A DNA stretch of 58,511 nucleotides from Silicimonas sp. GTDB taxonomy: Bacteria > Pseudomonadota > Alphaproteobacteria > Rhodobacterales > Rhodobacteraceae. Both the position numbers and the translations under genes were made by a program. Every line of letters begins with the position of its first letter. Positions within the stretch are counted from its first letter, which is position 1. A model generated the notes under the pieces. The model was given only the letters and a program-made list of their open reading frames with translations. It had not been told where the DNA came from and searched no databases. Below are positions 26,198-34,500 of this stretch, in pieces. The stretch is taken from NCBI GenBank assembly GCA_022820365.1, contig JAJEFO010000068.1, positions 1-58,511 on the forward strand, in the 5' to 3' direction.

Positions 26198-26833
26198 TCA
26201 GGATCTGTGGCGACGCCAGGTCTCGATCATCCAGCCAAGCATGATCGCGTTCAACAGATGCCAGGCGAAATGCGTGCCCAACGGGAAGGCCGTGCAGAAC
26301 AGTTCATCCACGGACCGGGCCGTCAGCGATACGCAAAGGATGCCCGCTCCGACTGCGAGGTTGCGGGACGTCACCGGGGTGGATCGCAGCAACAGCGCCG
26401 AGTAAGCGAAGATGAGAAGGGGCAGGGGCCAATAGAAGCTTGATATCGTGAAGAACGGCAGGGCTTCGAAGACCCGCGTCAAGACAAGGGAATATGGCAC
26501 GAAGGCCAAAGTGCCGAGGCCGGACACCCAGATCGGCCAGCCCATGAAGTCCCGGTTTGCAAGGTAGAGATAGGCAAGCGTGAACGCCACGATTGCCGCG
26601 ACGTCCGAAATTGCGGCCCAGCCCGTTGCGAAGGTGTGGAACAGTCCCGACCCGACTCCGATAAGGAATAGGAGTACCGACAGCATCTGTCCTGCCGGCA
26701 TGCCGCGCGTTCGTTTCCACATCACGATTGCGGCCACGAGAAAGGCCAAGTTGGTGACCGCGTTAACAGGTTCCGACCAGAACGCAGGGTCCGTCCGTTC
26801 GCAATATCCGTCGATTGTGCCTGTCAAGTCCAT
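26198..26833 (-). CDS. ceramidase-family membrane protein
   Basis: A 211-residue polytopic membrane protein of the alkaline ceramidase/CREST superfamily, with about seven hydrophobic segments. It shows the N-terminal DGYCERTDPAFWSEPVNAVT, the segment GVGSGLFHTFATGWAA with the motif His, a central SDVAAIVAFTLAYLYLA, and the C-terminal THFAWHLLNAIMLGWMIET carrying two further His residues. These fit the three-His, Ser and Asp zinc site of the family. Bacterial homologues occur in many alphaproteobacteria; whether they hydrolyse ceramide or another membrane lipid amide is not settled. It is divergent from the UPF0173 gene, 44 bases apart. Confidence 0.88.
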   Translation of the reverse strand: MDLTGTIDGYCERTDPAFWSEPVNAVTNLAFLVAAIVMWKRTRGMPAGQMLSVLLFLIGVGSGLFHTFATGWAAISDVAAIVAFTLAYLYLANRDFMGWPIWVSGLGTLAFVPYSLVLTRVFEALPFFTISSFYWPLPLLIFAYSALLLRSTPVTSRNLAVGAGILCVSLTARSVDELFCTAFPLGTHFAWHLLNAIMLGWMIETWRRHRS

Positions 26834-26877
26834 GTCGTCTCCTGTTATCCTGATCCAGAGGTAGATGGGAGGTACAA

Positions 26878-27570
26878 ATGAAACTCACTTGGCTGGGCCA
26901 TGGCGGATTCCGGATTGAGATCGAGGACCATACATTGCTCGTGGATCCTTGGTTGAGCGGCAACCCGGTCTTTCCGGAGGAGAGCCGCGACGCTGCCATA
27001 GAAGGCGCTACCCACATCCTTCTGACCCATGGGCATGGCGACCACACGGGAGATGCGCTTGCACTGTCTCGGGAGACCGGGGCGCCGCTCGTCGGCATCT
27101 ACGACCTGATGGGTCATTGGGAGGCGACCGAGGGCGTGGCGACGGTGGGATTCAACAAGGGCGGCACGGTGAATCTGGGCCAGGTCGCGGTCTCAATGGT
27201 TGCGGCGACACACTCGTCCTCGCTCGGTTCCGACGCTGGACCGATCTATGCAGGCGCCGAGGCCGGATACATCATTCGCGGGGAAGGGCATTGCATTTAT
27301 GTCTCGGGTGACACTGACATCATGGCAGACATGGCCTGGATCGGCGAATATCATGCGCCGGACATCGGGATTCTCTGCGCTGGCGGGCACTTCACGATGG
27401 ACATGAAGGGCGCAGCCTGGGCGGCGAAGAAGTACTTCGATTTCAAGACCGTGATTCCCTGCCACTACAAGACCTTTCCGATTCTCGCCCAGTCGGCGGA
27501 CGAACTTGTGGCTGGCCTGCCCGGAGTGGACGTGCGCACGCCGCAAGTGATGGAGACGCTTGAAATCTGA
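26878..27570 (+). CDS. UPF0173 metal-dependent hydrolase (metallo-beta-lactamase fold)
   Basis: A 230-residue hydrolase of the YtkL/UlaG-like branch of the metallo-beta-lactamase superfamily. It starts MKLTWLGHGGFRIEIEDHTL, the diagnostic opening of UPF0173. The metal motif is THGHGDHTGD, with further ligands at AATHSSS, SGDTDIM and PCHYKTFPIL. Length matches the family. GGGAGG precedes the ATG. Physiological substrates of UPF0173 proteins are mostly unknown, and no neighbour identifies one here. Confidence 0.92.
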   Translation: MKLTWLGHGGFRIEIEDHTLLVDPWLSGNPVFPEESRDAAIEGATHILLTHGHGDHTGDALALSRETGAPLVGIYDLMGHWEATEGVATVGFNKGGTVNLGQVAVSMVAATHSSSLGSDAGPIYAGAEAGYIIRGEGHCIYVSGDTDIMADMAWIGEYHAPDIGILCAGGHFTMDMKGAAWAAKKYFDFKTVIPCHYKTFPILAQSADELVAGLPGVDVRTPQVMETLEI

Positions 27571-27621
27571 TCCGTGTCGTCCGTCGTGAGGCGACTGCCG
27601 ATTCGGACGAACCTCGACGAC

Positions 27622-27636
27622 ATCGAAAGCTTCGAT
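27622..27636. terminator. weak hairpin between convergent genes
   Basis: ATCGAA and TTCGAT pair around AGC in the gap between the convergent UPF0173 and tadA genes. There is no T-run, so terminator function is only suggested by position. Confidence 0.25.
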
Positions 27637-27707
27637 TGGTGTCGGCGTGCGTCTCTGACCGGCATCACGCTTGCGAGGCAGGCGCATCCTCACGCCCTGT
27701 CGCTCAG

Positions 27708-28157
27708 TCAGCGCTTGTCGTGGAACATTTCCCGGAGCAGCTTCGCGGAAGCCTCTGCGCCAATGCCGTCATAGACCTCGGGTGCGTGGTGCGCCTGTGG
27801 ATGCGAGAATACGCGCGCACCATGGGCGACCCCACCGGATTTCGGATCTGGCGCGCCGTAGTACAGGCGCGCGATTCGTGCTGCCGAAATCGCCGCCGCG
27901 CACATCGCGCATGGTTCCAGTGTCACGTACAGGTCGCACCCTGTCAGGCGTTCGGACCCGAGGCGCGTCGTTCCGGCGCGAATGACCAGCATTTCCGCAT
28001 GAGCGGTCGGGTCGGAAAGTTCGCGTGTCCGGTTTCCATCGCGCGCCAGGATCTTTCGGTCAGGGCCGATCAGGACGGCGCCCACCGGCACTTCGTCCCG
28101 ATCTGCGGCAGCGCGTGCCTCTTCCAGGGCGCGGTGCATGTAGCTTTCAAATTCCAT
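27708..28157 (-). CDS. tadA: tRNA-specific adenosine deaminase
   Basis: A 149-residue zinc deaminase. It has the two motifs of the cytidine/deoxycytidylate deaminase fold, TAHAEMLVIR (zinc His and catalytic Glu) and LEPCAMCAAAI (two zinc Cys). The layout, with EVPVGAVLIGPDRKILARDGN and the FSHP segment near the C-terminus, fits TadA, which converts the wobble adenosine of tRNA-Arg to inosine. A guanine-deaminase-like role cannot be fully excluded from sequence alone, but TadA is by far the better fit. Confidence 0.9.
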   Translation of the reverse strand: MEFESYMHRALEEARAAADRDEVPVGAVLIGPDRKILARDGNRTRELSDPTAHAEMLVIRAGTTRLGSERLTGCDLYVTLEPCAMCAAAISAARIARLYYGAPDPKSGGVAHGARVFSHPQAHHAPEVYDGIGAEASAKLLREMFHDKR

Positions 28158-28360
28158 GCTTTCCCTTGCAGTGCGATTTGAGCGGCATCAAGGGCAAGCG
28201 TACCTCGACCCGCATTTCGTCGCGGAACGAATGGTCGGCACTTGAACAATGTGGGGAACCCGACGATGCCTGCTGCGATCACAGACGGCGCGGCTCCACG
28301 TGCCTTCCCGAGTCCACGGGCGCATTGCGCAGGGTGATTGCGGTGGCGTGATCCAGCATG

Positions 28361-29989
28361 TCAAGATCCTCTGTTCCTTGGCATGAGGATGAATTCCCAG
28401 GGACTGTTGAATTCGCCGACTGGTACGTCGATCAGCGTCGGGCCAGCATGTGCCATGCCCTCTCGCAAGCGTGCGCGCAGTTTGTCCGGTGTGGTTGCGC
28501 GAAGACCTTGTGCACCGAACGCTTCGGCGTATTTTACGAAATCGGGATTGGCGAGGTCGTTGGCGATGAAGCGACCCTGATAGTGGTCTCTTTGAAGGCC
28601 TCTCACGTTGCCGAAGTGCCCGTCTGAGAAGACGACGGTCGTGAGCGGGATTTCGTGAAGGACGGCGGTCGCCATTTCGTTCAGTGTGAACATGATCCCG
28701 CCATCGCCGCAGAAGTTCACTACCGGTACGTCTCGCCGCGCGTCAGCCGCGCCGAGCGCAGTGGCATAGCCGTAACCAAGCGTCGCCTGGTATCCAGGAG
28801 TAACAACCGTCCTTGGCAGGTAGCTTGGGAAACCGAACCGTGAAACGTATCCCATCTGCGTGATCTCATCGACGAGAATGCCGTTGCGCGGCAACTCGGC
28901 TCGAATGGCCTTCAGCCATGCAAGCTGTGCGGCGAGCTTCTTGGAAATCGTTGCGTTTACTCGGGTCTTTTCGGCAAGCACCGTTTCGACCCAATCGTTG
29001 CGCTTGTGTTCCTTGCCTTCCAGCACTGACAGCAGTGCAGGCAGTACATCACCAAGGTCGGCGCAGAGACCGAACGTTGGATTTCTGATCCTCCCGATCT
29101 CTTCGGGGTCAATCGTCACATGAATGATCTTCAGGTCGTCATCCGCACCCCAGGCCATGACCTGCGATTGCAGGCGTGACCCGAGCCCGATCACCAGATC
29201 GACCTTGGGCCACACTGCATGCGCGACCGGCATTGTGATGTGCAATGGTGCGTCCGCGGACATCACGCCCTGCCCATTTCGAAAGGCGACGACGGGAGCG
29301 GAAAGGGCTTCAGAAAGTCGCCGCACGTCTTGGCTGACATCCAGCGCGCCGCTGCCAACGACGATCAGGGGCGACTTCGCTGACTGCATCAGCTTTGCGG
29401 CCTCGGCGATCGCGTCTTCATCCATGGCGGGGCCGGGGTCGGAGGTCACGATCAATTCGCCGGCAAAGCCTGTATCCGACGTCCAGAAATTAACGGGGAT
29501 TTCCAAGCCGACCGGTCGCGGCGGCCCCGATTTCAAGGCACGCCATGTGCTTCGAAGGGTGTCAGCGGCGTCCTCCGGGCGACCAAGCGTCGAGGCTTTC
29601 TTCGTCAACCGCGTCAATATGCCCAATTCGTCCGGAATTTCATGCAGCACGCCGAATCCCTTGCCGATCGTGTCGTTTGGAATCTGACCAATCAAGGCAA
29701 GAACTCGCGAATGGATCGCATACGCGGTCGAAAGTGCGCTGGTCGAGTTCAAGAACCCGGCGCCGGGGACAACACAATATGCCTGGGGGCGGCCAGTCGC
29801 CACTTGCGCTCCCACGGCCATATATGCCGCGCCTTGTTCGTGGCGGGTGTGAATGATCCGCAGGCTGTCCTGTGTGTCATAGCAGACATCCAGGAACGGA
29901 TCGAGTTGAACCCCGGGCAGGCAATAGAGCGTGTCCACACCATTCGAAATCAGTGAACCGACGGTTAATTCAGCGACTGTTTGCGTCAC
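28361..29989 (-). CDS. thiamine-diphosphate enzyme, acetolactate-synthase-like
   Basis: A 542-residue ThDP-dependent enzyme of the IlvB/benzoylformate-decarboxylase superfamily. The N-terminal PYR domain shows TLYCLPGVQLDPFLDV and RHEQGAAYMAVGAQVATG, with the activating Glu. A central domain follows (SPLIVVGSGALDVSQDV). The C-terminal PP domain has GYQATLGYGYATALGAADA and the ThDP motif GDGGIMFTLNEMATA, with an Asn-containing segment FSDGHFGNVRG. I set the start at the GTG at 29989, five bases after AGGAG. It is the second gene of an operon with a MarR regulator. No small acetolactate-synthase subunit is nearby, so a role in branched-chain amino-acid synthesis is unlikely. The 2-oxo acid substrate is unknown. 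Confidence 0.88.
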   Translation of the reverse strand: MTQTVAELTVGSLISNGVDTLYCLPGVQLDPFLDVCYDTQDSLRIIHTRHEQGAAYMAVGAQVATGRPQAYCVVPGAGFLNSTSALSTAYAIHSRVLALIGQIPNDTIGKGFGVLHEIPDELGILTRLTKKASTLGRPEDAADTLRSTWRALKSGPPRPVGLEIPVNFWTSDTGFAGELIVTSDPGPAMDEDAIAEAAKLMQSAKSPLIVVGSGALDVSQDVRRLSEALSAPVVAFRNGQGVMSADAPLHITMPVAHAVWPKVDLVIGLGSRLQSQVMAWGADDDLKIIHVTIDPEEIGRIRNPTFGLCADLGDVLPALLSVLEGKEHKRNDWVETVLAEKTRVNATISKKLAAQLAWLKAIRAELPRNGILVDEITQMGYVSRFGFPSYLPRTVVTPGYQATLGYGYATALGAADARRDVPVVNFCGDGGIMFTLNEMATAVLHEIPLTTVVFSDGHFGNVRGLQRDHYQGRFIANDLANPDFVKYAEAFGAQGLRATTPDKLRARLREGMAHAGPTLIDVPVGEFNSPWEFILMPRNRGS

Positions 29990-30013
29990 GCCGCTCCTCC
30001 TAAGCTGCAACCT

Positions 30014-30520
30014 CTATTCGGCGACATGAAATTCTTCCGTAGCCTCCTCCTCGGCGGACATCTCCAGAAGAATGTCCAGTGCCTCTTTGACCGCGTTGTA
30101 TCGCGTTTTTCCAATCCTGGACTGGACGCGCGCGTCGAGATCGAGCGCCTTCGCCCAAACCCGATCAACGACCTCATGGCCGACTCTTGTAACGCACAGG
30201 CGCTTGCGCCGTCCGTCGTTCTCATCGTCAGAGCGGCGAATGAGCCCTTTCTTTTCGAGTTCCAATGCAGCTCGACTTGTATGAGTGGCGTCTAGGCTGG
30301 CAAGTCTCGCAAGCTCTCGAATATGACAATCGCCAAATCGCGCGAGGTTCAGCAGAGCGCGCCATTCTTGAACGCTCAGCCCTTCCTCATGAAGAGCATC
30401 GGCCCGAAACATGGCGCGCAATCGCCGCACGACGCGATCCATGTTGATGTTGATGAACGCGCCGAAGTCTATGTCATTTCTAGGCTTTTCCAGCATATCG
30501 CATGCAATCCCGAACACCAT
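30014..30520 (-). CDS. MarR-family transcriptional regulator
   Basis: A 168-residue winged-helix repressor. The core is EGLSVQEWRALLNLARFGDC, then HIRELARLASLDATHTSRAA (recognition helix), the wing KKGLIRRSDDENDGRRKRLC and VTRVGHEVVDRV, flanked by dimerisation helices at both ends. The start may be the ATG at 30520 or the one eight codons later (30496). It ends 24 bases before the ThDP-enzyme gene and is co-oriented. Two GTAGC-N4-GCTAC palindromes lie just upstream of it, the obvious self-operators. It probably derepresses the operon when its small-molecule ligand, perhaps the substrate of the ThDP enzyme, is present. Confidence 0.92.
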   Translation of the reverse strand: MVFGIACDMLEKPRNDIDFGAFININMDRVVRRLRAMFRADALHEEGLSVQEWRALLNLARFGDCHIRELARLASLDATHTSRAALELEKKGLIRRSDDENDGRRKRLCVTRVGHEVVDRVWAKALDLDARVQSRIGKTRYNAVKEALDILLEMSAEEEATEEFHVAE

Positions 30521-30567
30521 GCTTTCACCAAGAGTGCGTTAGATCGAACCGGATTTGCAAGGAATAT

Positions 30568-30607
30568 TGTAGCGAGCGCTACAAAAAAAACGTAGCATAT
30601 GCTACGT
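30568..30607. promoter_or_regulatory. paired palindromic operators for the MarR regulator
   Basis: Two perfect inverted repeats sit side by side: TGTAGCGAGCGCTACA (30568-30583) and ACGTAGCATATGCTACGT (30590-30607). Both have the form GTAGC-N4-GCTAC, with centres 23 bases apart, about two helical turns. On the minus strand a TACAAT hexamer (30571-30566) overlaps the first, fitting repression of the MarR/ThDP operon by occlusion of its promoter. Confidence 0.75.
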
Positions 30608-31292
30608 TATTCTTGACCGGCACGTGATTCTGACTCACACTTGGGCAGCTGCGGCAATGCGGCCCGTACAATAGGAGGCATCATGTCGATCAATGTGACA
30701 ATCGTCGCAATTGCTGCCCTTGTGCCAAAACGGTTATTCGTTTCGTCTCCGATTACGAAGACTGCACAGGCGATTTCAACTTGCTGCTCAAAGGCTGTGT
30801 CAAACAGCGCTGCACCACGCTTTCCGATGATTTGATCGTGCCCATCGTACTATCAGGCTCGCGCTACAGTCACTTTGGCCTCAGCGATCGACTTCCCGCC
30901 AGAATACTCGACTGTGCCAGCGCCACTCAGCATCGGGTATGCAAGGGCTCTCATCTTTGCAAACCGTCCAAACCGTCCACGCCGAAACCAACCACTGCGA
31001 CGAGCCATTCTTCTAGCTCCACGGTGGCGCGCGGAATTTTGGCTTCACTGACCTGGCCCGTGTCATGGCTCTGGCAAACTAGGAGTGACGAATGACGCTC
31101 CATGCCTGCGAAGGCCAGGGAAACCCTGCCGCCGTGCTGCGGAACTTGGTGAGACCCACGATCTCCGGAGCGTGCGCGACCATGCTGCGGTCCGCGCTAT
31201 GTTGACCGAACGCCTTGCTCACCATTTGGCTCGGCGGGCGGGCGAATGCCCACGCGTCCGTTTTGCCGCCTGACGAAAGGGACCTAAAGCAG
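30608..31292. other. gene-poor stretch upstream of arylsulfotransferase-like gene
   Basis: About 680 bases with only short, low-quality frames on both strands, some threonine/serine/proline-rich and unlike any family I know. No RNA gene or complete mobile element was recognised. It presumably holds the promoter of the downstream gene pair. Confidence 0.4.
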
Positions 31293-32336
31293 ATGCAGAT
31301 CGATTATTCAGGAGTCACGGTTCACGATCCCGAAAGATCAACCCGCGGTTATGTGCTTTTTGCGCCCGTCCAATCCAGTCAGGCCGTGTTGGTCGATTAT
31401 GAGGGCAATGTGCATCATCGCTGGGCAGTTCACGGCAAGTGCACTAATTGGTGCTATTTGCTGCCAAACGGCAATCTGTTCATGAACGAGGCCGGGTCAA
31501 CGCCTGCGCCAATCCCATTTGGAGCCGGAATGATGCGGGAATATTCACCCGATGGCAGCGTCGTCTGGGAACATGAAGACACGATGCAGCATCACGATGC
31601 ACGTCGACTGGAGGACGGGCGGACTGTCTATCTTGCCTGGGAGAAGATGGACGAAGTGCAGGCCGCTGCAATAGAGGGCGGCGTGCCCTGCAGCGAGGCA
31701 GAAGGCGCGATCTACGGTGAAGTCATACGCGAGATTGACGAGAACGGCGCGGTGATTTGGGAGTGGCGGTTGGCCGATCACGCAGAATGGCCATTCCATC
31801 GAAATGCCGTCCGACGGAACTACGGCCACGCAAATGCGATCCATCCGCTGGAAGACGGTGACTATCTTCTGAGTTTCAAGGTCTTGAACCTCTTGGCCAT
31901 CGTGTCGCGCGAGAGCGGAGACATCGTTTGGCAGTTCCAGGATGATTCGCTCGGCGGGCAGCATGACGTCCAGATGACGGAAAGCGGCACCATTCTGGTC
32001 TTCGCGAACGGAACCTATTCGTCCGACCTGGCCCACAGTCAAGTTTGGGAAATCGACAAGGACAGCAAGGAGATCGTCTGGCGTTTCACCGAAAAGAAGA
32101 ACCCGATGAACTTTTTCTCCACACACCTCTCAGGCGTACAGCGGTTGGCTTCCGGCAACACCCTGATCTGCGAAGGCGCAAAAGGGGCCATCTTCGAGAT
32201 CACGCCGGACCGCGACGTCGTCTGGCACTATGTCAACCCGAGTTGGCAATCCCATCCGAAATTCACAAGCATCAACTGGGTCTACCGCGCGCGCCACTAT
32301 GCGCCGGACAGCCCCGAAATCGAAAGCCTACTCTGA
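31293..32336 (+). CDS. arylsulfotransferase-family beta-propeller protein
   Basis: A 347-residue protein resembling the arylsulfotransferase (ASST/Arylsulfotran_2) family. It consists of repeated beta-propeller blades with recurring phrases such as GNVHHRWAVHG, CYLLPNGNLFM, GSVVWEHEDTMQHHDARRLE, GAVIWEWRLADH, NYGHANAIHPLEDGDYLLSF and RLASGNTLICEGAKGAIFEI. Conserved His residues in QHHDARRL and GQHDVQM are candidates for the sulfate-transfer or ligand site. There is no signal peptide, unlike the periplasmic enterobacterial enzymes, so it should be cytosolic. The ATG at 31293 was chosen because family-like sequence begins there; the frame is open 26 codons upstream. It forms a two-gene unit with the cupin gene 14 bases downstream. 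The reaction is unknown. Confidence 0.82.
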   Translation: MQIDYSGVTVHDPERSTRGYVLFAPVQSSQAVLVDYEGNVHHRWAVHGKCTNWCYLLPNGNLFMNEAGSTPAPIPFGAGMMREYSPDGSVVWEHEDTMQHHDARRLEDGRTVYLAWEKMDEVQAAAIEGGVPCSEAEGAIYGEVIREIDENGAVIWEWRLADHAEWPFHRNAVRRNYGHANAIHPLEDGDYLLSFKVLNLLAIVSRESGDIVWQFQDDSLGGQHDVQMTESGTILVFANGTYSSDLAHSQVWEIDKDSKEIVWRFTEKKNPMNFFSTHLSGVQRLASGNTLICEGAKGAIFEITPDRDVVWHYVNPSWQSHPKFTSINWVYRARHYAPDSPEIESLL

Positions 32337-32350
32337 CGCGGGGACCATCC

Positions 32351-33019
32351 ATGCCTAGCAGTATCCATTTCTACCAAGACCAGGTTCTTGACTACGGACA
32401 GGGAACGCTCAACGCGGCGCGAAGGATCGTCTATTGCCGGTTTGGAGAATTGGCGATCAACGGAGAGACCTTGAGTGCCGGCAATGCGGTTTTCGTTGGA
32501 GAGGACGCCGAAATCACGGGCGAATGCGACTGGTCTCAGCTTTGGCGTTGGGAGGTTGACCTGCCCAATGCCGAGCAATCCTTGATTCGCGGAGACGGCG
32601 TCCTGACGCTGCATCGAATGAGCCGTGTCATTGGAATGCTGGACATGATCCCGGGAACTGAATGGCTGTTCCGCCTCGACCAAATCACGGCACCGCCCGG
32701 CCGCGTGACCGATCCGCACAAGCATCCGGGCCCGGGCATTCGGTGCATGGTCGAAGGCACCTTCAACATCAACCAGGATGTCGAGAGCTACCGCGCGTTG
32801 AATCCCGGAGAGCCTTGGTGGGAATGCGGGGAACAGCCCGTGATCGCCTGGGGCTCAAAGTCCATGCATGCGCGCTTCTTGCGTGGTATGGTCATGCCAG
32901 CCGACAATGCCGGCAAGACGGACACGATCAGGAACAAGGCAGGCGAACCGAGCAAGAGACGCGGCCAGCACCGGCTGCTGGTCGATCAGATCATCACTGC
33001 TCCGGAGAGTGCCTTATGA
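32351..33019 (+). CDS. cupin-fold protein
   Basis: A 222-residue protein with a cupin barrel in its second half: FRLDQITAPPGRVTDPHKHP and GPGIRCMVEGTFNI carry the His-x-His pattern and the Gly-turn typical of metal-binding cupins. The first half (RIVYCRFGELAINGETLSAG) looks like a second, degenerate small barrel. The sequence breaks into a basic tail (KAGEPSKRRGQHRLLVDQII). It is coupled to the arylsulfotransferase-like gene, suggesting a shared pathway. I cannot assign a substrate. A TnpB relic begins within its last codons. Confidence 0.75.
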   Translation: MPSSIHFYQDQVLDYGQGTLNAARRIVYCRFGELAINGETLSAGNAVFVGEDAEITGECDWSQLWRWEVDLPNAEQSLIRGDGVLTLHRMSRVIGMLDMIPGTEWLFRLDQITAPPGRVTDPHKHPGPGIRCMVEGTFNINQDVESYRALNPGEPWWECGEQPVIAWGSKSMHARFLRGMVMPADNAGKTDTIRNKAGEPSKRRGQHRLLVDQIITAPESAL

Positions 33020-33452
33020 AGTTCGCCTCGCTCAAGAAGGTTCGCAACGGCTTTGCTTCGGGTTTCTTGATGCCTGCCCTTTCCGATTTCAATCTGAGCG
33101 GTTTGCGCAGTCAGCTACGAGAGATCTTGGGCCTTCCGACCGCAAGATCAGGACGAGGGCCGTGCGGTCCATGCTCGGCCTTGCCCACTACCGGTTCAGG
33201 CAGAAGCTCGATTGGATGTGTCGCAAGTACGGCAAGCGGCTCGTCATCGCCAATGAGGCCTACACCAGCAGGACGCGTTCATGGGACGGCTTTGTCGACC
33301 GGAAGCTGGGCGGCGCGAAGACGGTCTCGGACGGCAGCATCGTCGTCGACCGGGACATGAACGGCGCACGCGGCATCATGCTGCGCGCGCTCTACGGCAA
33401 CTTGGGCCGTTTCCGGGCGGCGGGCGCGGAAGTTGCGCTCGTTGCGGAATAA
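33016..33452 (+). pseudogene. TnpB (IS200/IS605-IS607 type) C-terminal relic
   Basis: From about 33150 the frame ending at 33452 reads RKIRTRAVRSMLGLAHYRFR, then KRLVIANEAYTSRTRSWDGF, then LGGAKTVSDGSIVVDRDMNG and ARGIMLRAL. This is the RuvC II to RuvC III part of a TnpB RNA-guided nuclease, with catalytic Glu (NEAYTS) and Asp (VDRD). A different frame just upstream (ALSDFNLS) looks like the preceding beta strand, so there is a frameshift near 33110-33140. The N-terminal two thirds are absent. The four zinc-ribbon Cys are missing (RSWD and SDGS in their place), a state I recall from some TnpB lineages. It starts inside the 3' end of the cupin gene and is non-functional. Confidence 0.75.
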
Positions 33453-34500
33453 ATCAAGTGTCCCCTGAAACCAAACTGGTAATTTTTGGACACAAAGATT
33501 GCGACAACCCCATGACCTGCACATTCATTGCCACGGCTGGTTTTTCTCTACGGGCCTTGACGAGGCCGTTTGCCAGTTCGGCAATTCATCCTGCTCCGGA
33601 TTTGGCAGTTTCGGCGGCAATTCCGTGACTTTGGCCCGGCTTTCCCTGCCCTGTGCGTGATTCCGGGCACGCCGATCTGCCTGTCTGGCGCTGCCAGGCA
33701 GGGTCTGTCGACCTGATCGGGAGTGGCCGATTGCAGGGCTACGCGGCGGACTTCGCGCATGGCTGCGTGTTCCGGTTCAGCTCCCTGGTCGTCGACGCGA
33801 CCGGGTTGCCGGGCCTGGGGACGAGGCTGATCGCCAGCCTTCGGAGGCAGCTTTGGTTTTCCGGGCCATTCCCGCTGCGGACTCGGCACTTGTCGTTCCA
33901 CGTCGCGGCGTCGTAGAGGATGCGGTGGACGCACTCTCACGACCAGAGCGCGCGGTTGAAGCCCAGGAGCGCCTCGGCATTGGCGGTCTCCGGTGTGTGC
34001 ATGCCGGGCGACCGAGCCTCGAAACGGGTTCGATCGGATGCACCGGAACTTTCCCTTTGGCCGAAGGCAACACACGTCAGCAGATTTGGCGAGGCGAACT
34101 TGCCGACAGACGTGGCCTTTCTGCTGCAGTACTACACGCTGGCAGACGATGACATCCAGCATATTCGCGCACGGCGACGCCCAATAAATCCAGTTGGGCT
34201 TCGCGCTCCAGCTTTGTGCCCTCCGTTGGTCGGGACGCCTTCTGAAAGACGGCGATCTCATTCTTGGGGATGCGCGGAAATTCAAAGTCGCCCAACTGGG
34301 CCATGCAGGCGATGCCCAGCTTACCTACGCCGCACGGCGCCAGACATGGCAATCTGGTGCGGGACGGACCGTGTCGTGATCGATTTGAGGGGTGGCGCGG
34401 TAGTCGGTCCGTCGGCGAATTCCTCGAAACAGTCGAATTGCAGGAGTGTCCGAAATGGCTCTGGAATGCTGGATGCGTCTCTAACTGCACCGAATACGCT
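33453..34500. other. decayed accessory DNA between TnpB relic and dnaB
   Basis: About 1050 bases. Frames up to 245 codons exist on the minus strand and up to 194 on the plus strand, but they are rich in Arg, Pro and Ser, overlap each other and match nothing I recognise, typical of GC-rich non-coding or decayed sequence. A minus-strand stretch around NAEALLGFNRALW looks faintly protein-like but is broken by stops. I see no intact gene. Confidence 0.4.

Noticed and set aside
30641-31095. Short frames upstream of the arylsulfotransferase-like gene
   Set aside because: Too short, biased composition and no start signals; no family recognised.
33548-34285. 245-codon minus-strand frame
   Set aside because: Strong Arg/Pro/Gln bias, no recognisable domain, competing frames on the other strand; treated as decayed DNA.
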